A stretch of DNA of 36,161 nucleotides from the NCBI GenBank assembly GCA_030950085.1, contig JAUZRW010000243.1, positions 1 to 36,161 of the forward strand, read 5' to 3'. A program made the position numbers and the translations under genes. Source of the stretch: Anaerolineae bacterium (lineage in GTDB: Bacteria > Chloroflexota > Anaerolineae > Aggregatilineales > Phototrophicaceae). The notes under the pieces are model-generated. The model was not told where the DNA came from, made no database searches, and saw only the letters and a program-made list of their open reading frames with translations. This document shows, piece by piece, positions 1 through 8,113 of this stretch. Numbering within the stretch: the stretch's first letter is position 1; each line of letters starts with the position of its first letter.

Positions 1-90
1 CTTTGGCTACCTTCGCTGCTGCTGCTTTCGCTTTGGCTACCTTCGCTGCTGCTGCTTTCGCTTTGGCTACCTTCGCTGCTGCTGCTTTCG
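1..90 (-). repeat. 30-bp tandem repeat (3 exact copies) coding the Ser-rich tail
   Basis: Positions 1-30, 31-60 and 61-90 are identical 30-bp units. The period is a multiple of three, so each unit adds ten residues (EGSQSESSSS) to the TadG-like protein without breaking frame. The array touches the window edge, so the total copy number is unknown. Confidence 0.9.
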
Positions 91-821
91 CTACTTTCGC
101 TTTGGCTTATACTACATCCGTTTATGCTAATTTCGTTGCTGCTGCTACTTTCGCTATCGCCACTTTGGCTACCTTCGTTGTCGCCGCTACTTTCGCTATC
201 GCCACTTTGGCTACCTTCGTTGTCGCTGCTACTTTCGCTATCACCACTTTGGCTACCTTCGTTGTCGCCGCTACCTTCGCTTTGACTACCTTCGTTGCTG
301 CTTTCGCTACCTTCGCTACCTTCGTTAGTAGTGAAACTGACACAATTGCCGAGTGCAATCACGCCCGGTAAATCTGTGAAATCCACCGCCCGGCTGCAAA
401 ACACGAGAGATTCGGTTGTCACTTGCAAAGGAGCATTATAGACCAACTGAATGAAATAAGTTGGTTTTTGCGCCTCAATGGTCACTTTTGTATATTCTGT
501 GCCGTCTTGCGTGTAACTTGTGATAACCACCGTATTATCATCGGCATTATCGAAGCCATTGACACTCGCTGCGGCATACCCAATGGCTTGCCAGTCAGAA
601 TCTGACGCGCCGGTACAACGGTCAAATGCCGCTTGTAATGCTGCCGTATCAGCCGCATTTTGGGCATCTCGCCACAGCAAGAATACGCCACCACCATCAA
701 TTGCGACACCGACCATTGTCAGCATCACAACCATGAACAGAGCAATCAGGATAATTGCTTGTCCACTTTCGGTTTTTGCCCCTGCGAGCCGCTTAGACAG
801 GGAACTGATTTGTTTCATCAT
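1..821 (-). CDS. TadG-like Flp-pilus assembly protein with Ser/Glu-rich repeat tail (3' part beyond window)
   Basis: The frame is open from an ATG at 821 to the left edge, about 273 residues, with the C-terminus missing. A Shine-Dalgarno GAAAGG lies 7 nt upstream of the ATG. The N-terminus has the Tad/TadG signature: a short basic stretch, then ESGQAIILIALFMVVMLTM and VGVAIDGGGVFLLWRDAQNAADTAALQ (about residues 18-64), i.e. one membrane anchor followed by the alanine-rich helix typical of TadG-like secreted proteins. About 90 residues of beta-rich sequence follow (about 65-160), then a low-complexity Ser/Glu/Gly/Asn tail built from motifs such as NEGSQSGDSESSSD and EGSQSESSSS, encoded by exact DNA tandem repeats. 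It is third in a minus-strand cluster with two TadE-like genes. The family is thought to be exported with, or to anchor, Tad pili. The role of the tail is unknown; a flexible surface stalk is my inference. Confidence 0.75.
   Translation of the reverse strand, partial: MMKQISSLSKRLAGAKTESGQAIILIALFMVVMLTMVGVAIDGGGVFLLWRDAQNAADTAALQAAFDRCTGASDSDWQAIGYAAASVNGFDNADDNTVVITSYTQDGTEYTKVTIEAQKPTYFIQLVYNAPLQVTTESLVFCSRAVDFTDLPGVIALGNCVSFTTNEGSEGSESSNEGSQSEGSGDNEGSQSGDSESSSDNEGSQSGDSESSGDNEGSQSGDSESSSSNEISINGCSISQSESSESSSSEGSQSESSSSEGSQSESSSSEGSQ
132..257 (-). repeat. 42-bp tandem repeat (3 near-identical copies) in the same tail
   Basis: Units at 132-173, 174-215 and 216-257 differ at only a few positions. 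Each encodes 14 residues close to NEGSQSGDSESSSD. A degenerate partial unit continues to about 330. The unit differs from the 30-bp array to its left but shares the GGTAGC-type Gly-Ser codons, so both probably grew by slippage from the same Ser/Gly/Glu sequence. Confidence 0.85.
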
Positions 822-930
822 TTTGTTACCTTTCTTTTTCTACTCTACACTCTATAGAACGAATATTCAATTTGTACCTTACCAGCTATCTGTCAAAATT
901 TTCACGGATAGCATGAGTACTACAGAATTT

Positions 931-962
931 TTCTTGGGACGAGGTACGTCCCGTCCCAAGAA
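931..962. other. Perfect 11-bp hairpin between the two large Tad genes
   Basis: Arms TTCTTGGGACG (931-941) and CGTCCCAAGAA (952-962) flank a 10-nt loop, in the 195-bp gap downstream of the TSP3-repeat gene and upstream of the TadG-like gene. There is no convincing T-tract on the minus strand. An attenuator, RNA-processing or 3'-end-protecting stem is as likely as a terminator. Confidence 0.55.
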
Positions 963-1016
963 CCCTCTTGCTAGACCATGGGGCAGTGTTAGCCCCCCAT
1001 GATTCCGGTCACTACT

Positions 1017-4000
1017 TTACAAGCCCACATCAGCCGGAAGTAGTGCTTCTGCTACATTGCCATTGAAGAGAATTGTTATCAGTTGGTCTATCGAAACAGA
1101 TGCAACCCAATAACAATTACCTGCTATTTGCGTTTGGTCAGTCAAAATAGTGCCACCAGCAATTGTGATGATGGGGTCTAAATCTGGTATTGAGGTGGGT
1201 GGCGGACAGCCTGAGTTTGACCGGAAGGCAATCTGGATAATGCGGGTTGTTGTATTGGTCGCATAACCGAAGCCATTCGCATAAACCAGTGCTGCAATTT
1301 CGGCAGCATTATCGCTTAGTGTCTCTGTCCCACTACCGGGGACATGCCAGTACATATTAATCACGGTACCAAGGACGGGAGCTGCTTTGGCAAGGATGAT
1401 AGCCGGACCGCAAGTGGCATCCAAGGGGTCAGTATTATTAGCGACTTCAGCACCATCGGGCATTCCGTCACCATCGGTATCGAAGTCTACTGGGTTGGAG
1501 ACACGGGAAACAGTCGCTTCAACAGTAGCCGGATCGGCATCGCAATCGAGACTAATGCTTTGACCGTTTATTTCGGTCAAATCGTCGATACCATCGCCAT
1601 CAGAGTCCAGACCGTCTGTGTCACCATCACCATCATAGTCAAGGTGAGTAGGATTAGTGATGAGCGGCAGTTCGGGTGTCGCACCATCTAAATCATATGT
1701 GACGACGTGTGAGACGTTGGATGTGTCGATATAGGTGTAGGTAAAAGCACGCCCTGCAATTTCATCAGGGTCACTAATGCCATCACCATCACTATCGGCT
1801 GCAAACGGGTTGGTTGCCACAGTACCAATGATACCGCCCAAAACCCAACCATTTTGCTCTTGGATATTGGTGAGTCCATCACCATCGTCGTCGTTAATCG
1901 CGCCGCCGCCGATACCACATAAAACATCTGTAGCCGCATTGCCGTCATTGACTTCAATACCGTCGTTGGTTGTATCGCCATCGGTATCCGCCTCTTGTGG
2001 GTTTGACCCATACGTATTGACTTCTACACCGTCACTAAGACCATCAAAGTCACTATCCGATGTGTTGGGGTTCAATAGTGAAATGACCGGTGTGATGGTT
2101 TGTTCATCTGGAGGACCTTGACCCACACAAAGCGTAATTGACATTGTAAAGCCATCAAGCGGCGTGCCATCGCGCAAATCAGTTTGCGACGGTGCATAGT
2201 ATTCATCACCGTCGTCTAGCCCGTCACAATCGGTATCACGTCCATCGGGGATACCGTCGCCACCGGCTGTTGATGTGCCATCACCATTGCAGGTGGTGTT
2301 ATCAAAAACTGTGTAATCTGTACCAGAGCCAGAATTTTCCACATCATCTTGGATACCATCACCATCGGTATCGGCAGCGTTAGGATTGGCACCGGTGTAG
2401 ACGAAAATTTCTTCCAAATCTGACCAACCATCACCATCCACATTACTAGAGCAAGGGTCAGTTGCTACATTGATGAAGGGATAGTTGGCTGGGAACGAAG
2501 TAGCATATGCTGCTGGGTTCACTTCTAGGTGGTCGAACAGACCATCGCCATCAGTATCGCTATCGGCTGCATTTGTCCCTAAGCCACCACATAATGCGGC
2601 ATAGGTAAACACTTCCGCAAAGTCATTCAGGTCATCACCGTCACTATTGGGATTACGTGGGTTCAACGGGCTTAAAATCGCGTTATAGGTGTATGCCAAT
2701 TCAAAACTGTCCAATAAACCATCATTATCGGTATCGAAGTTGGTCGGTGAACTATTGGGCAACTCTTGACCATCATGCAAACCATCGCAATCCGTATCAT
2801 AGCCATCTGGGACACCATCAGGACCCGCCGTGAGGCTACGGGTATTGCCAGAGACAACGCAAGTGAAAAGGTCGAAAATTGAGGCGCTGGTACCGCGTTG
2901 ATATTCGCAGGTATTGTCGCAACCATCGCCATCGGTTTGACCGGTACCATTATACAAAGCAATGTCACCATACATGGTGATTTCCCATGCGTCCGGCAGA
3001 CCATCACCATCAGCATCAGACGTTGAACAATTCGTGTCGAGTGCTGGGTCTTGGGGGGCGCAATCAGCACCGTCATCTGTGCCATCGCCATCGGTATCAG
3101 GGTTAAGTGGGTCGAGGTTGCTATCGAGTTCATAACAATCACTCAAGCCATCGATATCGGTATCTATCAGTATCGGGTTTGTACCTAGAGTATTGACCTC
3201 ATAACCATCATTCATATTATCACAGGCATTTGGATTGATGAGTGTTTCACCAGACAACAACTCGCCGTTAGCGGGTGTCGCTGGGTCAGGATAACCATCA
3301 GCATCTAAGTCTCTACCATTATTAGGCGTACCGCCATTAGCCGTACCATCCGTATTGGGAACACCAGGGTTAGAAAGGTAAGTATTAAGTTCTAAGCCAT
3401 CGCTCAGGTTATCAAAATCCGAATCATCATCCAGTGGGTTGGTGTTGAAAGTGACCAATTCATCCCAATCGGAGAGACCATCGCCATCAGTATCGGAGTC
3501 TTGTGGGTCGGTATAACCACCATAGACGATTGTCGTGACTTCATCGCTGTCCAATGTGCGGCTATCGGATAAGTTGTTATCCCCATCACCATCCGCATAA
3601 TTGGGGTGGGTATAGTATGTCACTGTTATTGTGTTGCGATTGAGGATGAATGTAAAGGGACCAAAGCCGCTTGAAATTTCTTGGAAATCTGTCAAGCCAT
3701 CACCATCGGTATCAATACCATCAGCACCAATCGGGCTTATGTCATCAAAGTAGGTGGAGTTCGTCAGGTACTCATTGGTTGGGAAGTTAATGCCAAGCGA
3801 TAAGTTGATACCCGGATAACATTCGTAGGGTAGCCCCGGTGGAAATGTATAGTTTCTTCCTGCCGGGAGTGTTGGAATTTCACGGTTACTGTCATAGGTT
3901 GTTGGGATACATGGCGTATCATCGTAGTATTCTTCATGTTCGAATAAGCCATCGCCGTCGCTATCAATACTATCGAAATAGCCGTCTCCAGCCACATCTG

Positions 4001-5216
4001 GAGTGAAGGCATACGATGGGCGATAAGGATAGCCAAAAATACCTAAACCTTCTTTACCAGCATAGGCAACGCTGGGGTCATTCGGTTCAATCAGACCTAA
4101 TTCCACGCCATCCGGCACGCCATCACAATCCGAGTCGTAGCCATCCGGCACGTTATCGGAGCCACTAAAGCGCCGATTTTCATCACAGTAGTAGATATCG
4201 CCGCCGCTTGCTGTCGTGAAGTATAAGTTCGCCTCATCGCCATCACTTACGCCATCGCGGTCAGTATCTGTCCCATCGTGACCAAAATAGCTAATCGGCT
4301 GTGTATTGCGTGTTTCTTCACAACCACTGTTGCAACCGTCACCATCGAAGTCACGGAGGGTATTACCCACACCGAGCATGTTATTTTCCGGCATTGGCAC
4401 GGTATTATTCAGGTTGTCAGGGTCAGTCACCCATGTGACACCACAAATATCATTTGCATCATTGCCATCATTTGTAAACCATGGCTGCGACGTACCGTTA
4501 AAGGAAACAGTCCAGCTTTCCCATGTTGAAATGTCAGCAAAACGATAGGCATCATCTACGAGCCACACATTATTACTACTATCACGGCAACCCCACCACA
4601 TGAATTCCCAACGGTCATCAAGTCCGTCAAAGTCATCATCAATGCCAACTGTGGAACCAAGTGTCAACTTTTTGATGATAGTCCGTTGGGCATAAAAGTC
4701 TAAATCAAGCCCTGACCATATGGCACTGAGGAAGGGCGTAAAGAAGCCAATCCGCCCAGTATAGTGGACACGCAAAATGTCGCCATTATTCATTTGACTA
4801 CCATTGCTCTCAACCACTGTCAGACCGCCGCCGGCTGTCAAACCACCTTCGCAGGTATAGTGTGCGGATTGCAAGAGTGCCGTCCCTGTCAAAGTGGCAT
4901 TAAATGGCGTACCAGAAGGGTTTGTCGTATCCCAGTAGTAGACATCAGCCACTTCATTATTGACAAAGCGCGTTGATAGAGCCTCGCCACGAATAGCATC
5001 ACAATTGACATAATCAGGATTTGAAGAGTCAAAACCAAGCACCTCAGCATAACGGGCTGCATCGCGCAAGGAGCTAGAGGCATCGCTAAAGACGAACACA
5101 ATCCGCCCGAAATCAATAATGCCCACAATCACCATTAACAATATAGGAAAAATGAGCGCAAATTCTGCTAATGCTTGCCCACTTTCACGATGTTGTTTGA
5201 TTTGTGGAGTTTCCAT
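1017..5216 (-). CDS. Giant TadE-like protein with about 27 thrombospondin type 3 calcium-binding repeats
   Basis: A 1399-residue protein. The ATG at 5216 follows AGGAAAATTAACG. Residues about 10-60 form a TadE-like head (ESGQALAEFALIFPILLMV, then GIIDFGRIVFVFSDASSSLRDAARYAE): a basic start, the invariant Glu of the E-F-A-L motif, one membrane helix and an Ala-rich helix. From about residue 190 to 1270 the protein is filled with Asp-rich calcium-binding loops of the DxDxDGxxDxxE type (for example DTDGDGLTDFQE, DSDFDGLSDGVE); I count about 27. They are separated by 15-40 residue spacers, several with CxxxCE pairs. The last 120 or so residues lack the repeat. TadE proteins are usually 130-200 residues, so this is a large extracellular extension, presumably a calcium-stabilised rod anchored by the TadE helix. 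It lies 22 bp downstream of a normal-size TadE gene, so the two are probably cotranscribed. Confidence 0.88.
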   Translation of the reverse strand: METPQIKQHRESGQALAEFALIFPILLMVIVGIIDFGRIVFVFSDASSSLRDAARYAEVLGFDSSNPDYVNCDAIRGEALSTRFVNNEVADVYYWDTTNPSGTPFNATLTGTALLQSAHYTCEGGLTAGGGLTVVESNGSQMNNGDILRVHYTGRIGFFTPFLSAIWSGLDLDFYAQRTIIKKLTLGSTVGIDDDFDGLDDRWEFMWWGCRDSSNNVWLVDDAYRFADISTWESWTVSFNGTSQPWFTNDGNDANDICGVTWVTDPDNLNNTVPMPENNMLGVGNTLRDFDGDGCNSGCEETRNTQPISYFGHDGTDTDRDGVSDGDEANLYFTTASGGDIYYCDENRRFSGSDNVPDGYDSDCDGVPDGVELGLIEPNDPSVAYAGKEGLGIFGYPYRPSYAFTPDVAGDGYFDSIDSDGDGLFEHEEYYDDTPCIPTTYDSNREIPTLPAGRNYTFPPGLPYECYPGINLSLGINFPTNEYLTNSTYFDDISPIGADGIDTDGDGLTDFQEISSGFGPFTFILNRNTITVTYYTHPNYADGDGDNNLSDSRTLDSDEVTTIVYGGYTDPQDSDTDGDGLSDWDELVTFNTNPLDDDSDFDNLSDGLELNTYLSNPGVPNTDGTANGGTPNNGRDLDADGYPDPATPANGELLSGETLINPNACDNMNDGYEVNTLGTNPILIDTDIDGLSDCYELDSNLDPLNPDTDGDGTDDGADCAPQDPALDTNCSTSDADGDGLPDAWEITMYGDIALYNGTGQTDGDGCDNTCEYQRGTSASIFDLFTCVVSGNTRSLTAGPDGVPDGYDTDCDGLHDGQELPNSSPTNFDTDNDGLLDSFELAYTYNAILSPLNPRNPNSDGDDLNDFAEVFTYAALCGGLGTNAADSDTDGDGLFDHLEVNPAAYATSFPANYPFINVATDPCSSNVDGDGWSDLEEIFVYTGANPNAADTDGDGIQDDVENSGSGTDYTVFDNTTCNGDGTSTAGGDGIPDGRDTDCDGLDDGDEYYAPSQTDLRDGTPLDGFTMSITLCVGQGPPDEQTITPVISLLNPNTSDSDFDGLSDGVEVNTYGSNPQEADTDGDTTNDGIEVNDGNAATDVLCGIGGGAINDDDGDGLTNIQEQNGWVLGGIIGTVATNPFAADSDGDGISDPDEIAGRAFTYTYIDTSNVSHVVTYDLDGATPELPLITNPTHLDYDGDGDTDGLDSDGDGIDDLTEINGQSISLDCDADPATVEATVSRVSNPVDFDTDGDGMPDGAEVANNTDPLDATCGPAIILAKAAPVLGTVINMYWHVPGSGTETLSDNAAEIAALVYANGFGYATNTTTRIIQIAFRSNSGCPPPTSIPDLDPIITIAGGTILTDQTQIAGNCYWVASVSIDQLITILFNGNVAEALLPADVGL

Positions 5217-5238
5217 CGTTAATTTTCCTGTCTCTAGT

Positions 5239-5700
5239 CTATTCTATGATAACGACATGACCGGCAGTCGCGGTGAGGGTAAGCGTATCGCTCCCCGTGA
5301 CAGTCACCGCGATTGCAGAAATACCGGGTGTGATAAACTTGAAGGGTACCGTGACTGTAACTACCACCATATCGCCGAGAAGGGGGGTGGTTGTATTTGT
5401 CGTGACGCTAATATTATTGCTGCCGATTATCCCCTGTGTACTCCCCGAATTCCGCGCTCGCCAAGTCGCATTATTGGGGTTATCACAGAGCGGCGAAAGG
5501 TTGACATCTTCATCCACACAAATCGGATACAATGCCGCATACAATGCACCTTCTTGTGCCGCTTCATTTATATAGATGTAGGCAAAGTACGCACGCCCAA
5601 TATCTATAATGCCAGACAGTATAAGGATGAGGATGGGGAGCGCCAATGCAAACTCGACCATACTCTGTCCTTTTTCGTGTTTTTTTCTGTGCCTGTGCAT
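5239..5700 (-). CDS. TadE-like pseudopilin
   Basis: A 153-residue protein. I use the ATG at 5700 because AAGG lies 9 nt upstream; a TTG at 5706 would sit almost on the Shine-Dalgarno. The N-terminus is basic and His-rich, then KGQSMVEFALALPILILIL and GIIDIGRAYFAYIYINEAAQEGALYAA: the TadE pattern of conserved Glu, one hydrophobic helix and an Ala-rich helix. The rest is a small beta-rich extracellular domain of about 100 residues with two Cys (CVDEDVNLSPLC). TadE/TadF are minor pseudopilins of the tight-adherence pilus, processed by a prepilin peptidase. This is the first gene of the minus-strand cluster. No ATPase, prepilin peptidase or TadB/C platform gene is in the window, so it may serve a pilus encoded elsewhere or a Tad-like secretion role. 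Confidence 0.85.
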   Translation of the reverse strand: MHRHRKKHEKGQSMVEFALALPILILILSGIIDIGRAYFAYIYINEAAQEGALYAALYPICVDEDVNLSPLCDNPNNATWRARNSGSTQGIIGSNNISVTTNTTTPLLGDMVVVTVTVPFKFITPGISAIAVTVTGSDTLTLTATAGHVVIIE

Positions 5701-5706
5701 AATCAA

Positions 5707-6323
5707 TATCCTTCTAAAATCAAGTCCTTCTAAAAAGAAGTAACCATACTATACCAAACTCTATGCGTTTTATTTGTTTAGACATGTCAATATCTTGTTA
5801 CGAAATATCTATTGAAAGACGGGAAATTGTTAATATTTGTAAAAAAGTCGCAATGATTCATCAAAAAACTGCCTTAAGGATGGATTTTTCTCCCTTCCTT
5901 TCGTAATTTATACCGCTCATTTTTAACGCAAAGGTGCTAAGGCTGAAAGGCGCAAAGGAGATTTTCATACAATTTTATCGCTTTTTGGATGTCATCATAA
6001 CTCTTTTTATTTTTTTCTTGGTGTCCTTCGCTTCTTCATGGTGAATTCCCTATAGATGAGCAGTTACATTTTCTTCAACTATTGCCTGAACTACGAATCA
6101 AAGCATTTTCTTCCTTGTACATCTTATAATGCTATCACTAATAGTATATAACAGAAAATTAACCTTTATTTTTCTTGTCTCCGTTCATGTTACAAAGTTT
6201 TAACCGCGCTTAATTACGATTATAATTTACAAATTATTGTTTACGTTTTGTAAAAATTGCAACTTCGGGCAGTAACTTGTGGTATAAGTAATAGAAATTC
6301 CCTAGCCACAATAGGACAAATAC
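5707..6323. other. 617-bp divergent intergenic region with dispersed repeats
   Basis: I see no coding sequence. The region separates the minus-strand Tad cluster from the plus-strand 6324 gene and should hold both promoters. It is AT-rich. It carries a copy of the AACGCAAAG repeat (5923-5970) and a related, more degenerate CTTGGTGTCCTTCGCTTC stretch (about 6022-6042). A TATAAG at 6278-6283 could be a -10 box for the 6324 gene but lacks a well-spaced -35. Confidence 0.6.
5923..5970. repeat. Dispersed AACGCAAAG-type intergenic repeat, copy 1
   Basis: TTAACGCAAAGGTGC, followed by GAAAGGCGCAAAG and an ATTTT run, matches the copy at 21086-21133 closely over about 47 bp. Looser relatives lie at 13678-13706 and 18549-18632 (CACAGAGACGCAGAG / CTTTGTGGC). 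All are intergenic. Similar CACAAAGACGCAAAG-like repeats are common in environmental bacterial genomes; function unknown. Confidence 0.65.
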
Positions 6324-6554
6324 ATGCTCAATCAAATCAAAGATACCAGTTCCATCACACTCTTTGGTATTTGCCCTTCTTGTGGTGCAAATACGGAGTT
6401 TAGCCTACTCGGAATCCAACGTTGGCCAGAGCGTGTAGCAAAGAAGGCTGGCTTGCCACTAGAGCAAAGCCTGTGGCAGTGCTGCAATTGTGACACAACC
6501 TTGATGGATGCCTCACTGGGGGCTGATATAAAGCCTCAATCCTCAGAATCATAG
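6324..6554 (+). CDS. Small zinc-ribbon protein
   Basis: A 76-residue protein. The ATG follows AGGA with a 7-nt spacer, a good ribosome site. Two knuckles are visible: CPSC at residues 17-20 and CCNC at 53-56, the arrangement of a small zinc ribbon that holds one zinc ion. The middle (residues 22-52) is amphipathic with WPERVAKKAGLPLEQSLWQ, and the tail is short and polar. No enzymatic motif is present. Proteins of this size are often adaptors or nucleic-acid-binding accessory factors, but no specific family is recognised. It stands alone, about 170 bp upstream of a stress-type membrane protein that has its own promoter. Confidence 0.65.
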   Translation: MLNQIKDTSSITLFGICPSCGANTEFSLLGIQRWPERVAKKAGLPLEQSLWQCCNCDTTLMDASLGADIKPQSSES

Positions 6555-6683
6555 TTTTTAGCAACCCATAGCATAGATAGGTGCTATCTCCATAAATGAT
6601 TGTCAGCCACCTCACGCATAAATTCGGGAGCTTCTCGCGTCAGTTTGTACAGAATTAATGCAACAAATGACGTGGAATTGTCG

Positions 6684-6689
6684 TATAAT
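6684..6689 (+). promoter_or_regulatory. Perfect -10 box (TATAAT) of the GlsB/YeaQ-like gene
   Basis: TATAAT 38 nt upstream of the chosen ATG. The -35 region about 17 bp upstream (CAACAA) is poor, suggesting help from an activator or an alternative context. This box lies downstream of the earlier in-frame start at 6658, which argues against that start. Confidence 0.5.
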
Positions 6690-6726
6690 GTGGGTAGAAA
6701 GAGAAATAGATATAAAGGTTTCACTA

Positions 6727-7056
6727 ATGGGTACAGTCTTTTTTGTTGTGATGTTCGCTCTAGCCCTGACACTGGTTACTTCATTGGGCGGTATTGTCCA
6801 ATTACTGATTGCCATGTTGGTCTGGATGTTTGTTGGTAATATCGCTGGGCAACTGATTCGCGGTGAAGATTATGGCGTGGTGGGTAATATTGCGCTGGGT
6901 CTCGCGGGTGGCTTTGTTGGTACACATTTGTTCAACTTTCTCGGTTGGCACAGTATTTTAGGCTTACCGATTATTGGCTTCATCATTACAGGTGTTGTCG
7001 GAGCAGTGGTGTTCATCTTCATGATGCGCTTGGTCGATAAAAATTTCGCTCGCTAA
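6727..7056 (+). CDS. GlsB/YeaQ/YmgE-family (transglycosylase-associated) membrane protein
   Basis: A 109-residue protein. The ATG at 6727 is preceded by AAAGG with 8 nt spacing; an upstream in-frame start at 6658 would lie before the -10 box at 6684 and is rejected. It has three or four hydrophobic segments and the glycine-rich family pattern: GNIAGQLIRGEDYGVVGNIALGL, then GFVGTHLFNFLG and GVVGAVVFIFMMRLV. Family members are usually 80-110 residues, small integral membrane proteins often induced by stress; biochemical function is not established. The first helix (residues 1-22) makes it slightly longer than the minimal family. Confidence 0.8.
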   Translation: MGTVFFVVMFALALTLVTSLGGIVQLLIAMLVWMFVGNIAGQLIRGEDYGVVGNIALGLAGGFVGTHLFNFLGWHSILGLPIIGFIITGVVGAVVFIFMMRLVDKNFAR

Positions 7057-7197
7057 TGCGAACATGTTTATTCAGCCATCTGTAAGAATTGTGGCGGATA
7101 ATGCCAGATACTTGATTAAACAAGCAAAGAGGCATAGACTTCTGGCGAGATTAAACCCAGAGGCTTCTTAATGGCGCTTCCTGTGATAAAGGGCTAG

Positions 7198-7932
7198 ATG
7201 ATGTTAAACACTGCGACAAATACTCTTGAAGCCAACGTATCCAGCATACAAAGTAAACTGATAAAGCACTGGCTACCTCTTGTATTGCTTGTGGTGGGGG
7301 TGTTTAATCTCATGCCATTTGTTGCCCCCGTAGCCATGCAAGCTGGTTGGACACGCACTGGCAATGCGATTTATGATGTCTATAGTTTATTTTGTCATCA
7401 GATGGCACACCGTTCATATTTTCTATTCGGCGAGCAAGTGATGTACACGCCAGAACAATTTCCGCTTGAATTAACAGGTCGTATGGGGCTAGATGCCTTA
7501 GCACTGCGCGCTTTTCGTGGCGATGAAACATTCGGTTGGAAAGTCGCATGGTCTGACCGAATGATAACCATGTATGGCGGTTTCCTGTTGGGCGCTATTA
7601 TGTATTGGCTTGCTTCCAAACGCTGGCGAATACGCCCCTTTCCAATCTGGTTAGCTATCTTGTTTGTACTACCGATGGCAATTGATGGTGGAAGCCACTT
7701 TATTAGCGATTTTGGTGGATTAACAGCAGGATTCCGTTACACCAATGCTTGGTTAGCCAACCTAACCCATGGCGCTTTTCCTGATAATTTTTACGTTGGG
7801 GATATGTTAGGCTCATTTAACTCATGGATGCGGATTATCACCGGCTTAGTCTTTGGAATCGGTGTTGCAGGCTTTGTTTTCCCAATAATTGATTATTCGA
7901 TGAAAAGCACATCAGCCAAACAGAATTCATAA
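7198..7932 (+). CDS. DUF2085 family membrane protein
   Basis: A 244-residue protein starting at tandem ATGs (7198/7201). It has a hydrophobic helix at about residues 28-47, then the DUF2085 core: FCHQMAHRSYFLFGEQVMY, followed by SDRMITMYGGFLLGAIMYW (about residues 120-138), a helix AILFVLPMAIDGGSHF, and a C-terminal helix IITGLVFGIGVAGFVFPII. In many family members the segment after the CHQ motif carries CxRC before a GIY-x-G helix; here it is DRMITMYGG, so the second Cys pair is lost. Function is unknown; the conserved His/Cys/Asp suggest metal or redox chemistry, which is inference. The stop is followed within 20 bp by a dispersed 3'-end repeat. Confidence 0.75.
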   Translation: MMLNTATNTLEANVSSIQSKLIKHWLPLVLLVVGVFNLMPFVAPVAMQAGWTRTGNAIYDVYSLFCHQMAHRSYFLFGEQVMYTPEQFPLELTGRMGLDALALRAFRGDETFGWKVAWSDRMITMYGGFLLGAIMYWLASKRWRIRPFPIWLAILFVLPMAIDGGSHFISDFGGLTAGFRYTNAWLANLTHGAFPDNFYVGDMLGSFNSWMRIITGLVFGIGVAGFVFPIIDYSMKSTSAKQNS

Positions 7933-7943
7933 CCGACGTTACG

Positions 7944-8000
7944 CAAAAAGCCCCTTTCGGGGGGGTTACTGCGCCTCACACAAAATTGCCTCATGACCCT
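7944..8000 (+). repeat. 3'-end repeat family D, copy 1 (partial)
   Basis: Oriented with the upstream gene: AAAAAGCCCCTTTCGGGG, then GCGCCTCACACAAAATTGC, matching the reverse complements of the copies at 30014-30107, 33057-33147 and 35236-35330. The distal half has diverged. Read on the minus strand it is CCCC-GAAA-GGGG-CTTTTTG, a compact terminator-like hairpin facing transcription coming from the intergenic side. Confidence 0.75.
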
Positions 8001-8113
8001 TGAATAAAGTAAATGGACGTTTGATTTATTGTCATTCAATCTGTAAACTAAGGAGCTATTGTGTGTAATCCTTAGTAACGCAGCAATGCGAGAAATAAAT
8101 TTCAGGAGACAAA

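Noticed and set aside
3..371. Open frame on the plus strand over the repeats (Ala/Phe/Thr-rich)
   Set aside because: It is the antisense shadow of the Ser/Glu-rich tail of the minus-strand TadG-like gene, which has the real start, ribosome site and domain.
931..962. Hairpin as a rho-independent terminator of the TSP3-repeat gene
   Set aside because: No T-tract follows on the minus strand; kept only as a hairpin.
1000..5200. The many GATACCGATGGTGATGG-like repeats as a CRISPR array
   Set aside because: Irregular spacing and degenerate units; all are in-frame codons for Asp-rich TSP3 loops.
6658..6726. N-terminal extension of the GlsB/YeaQ-like protein
   Set aside because: The extension starts upstream of a perfect -10 box and lacks a ribosome site; the family begins at the later ATG.
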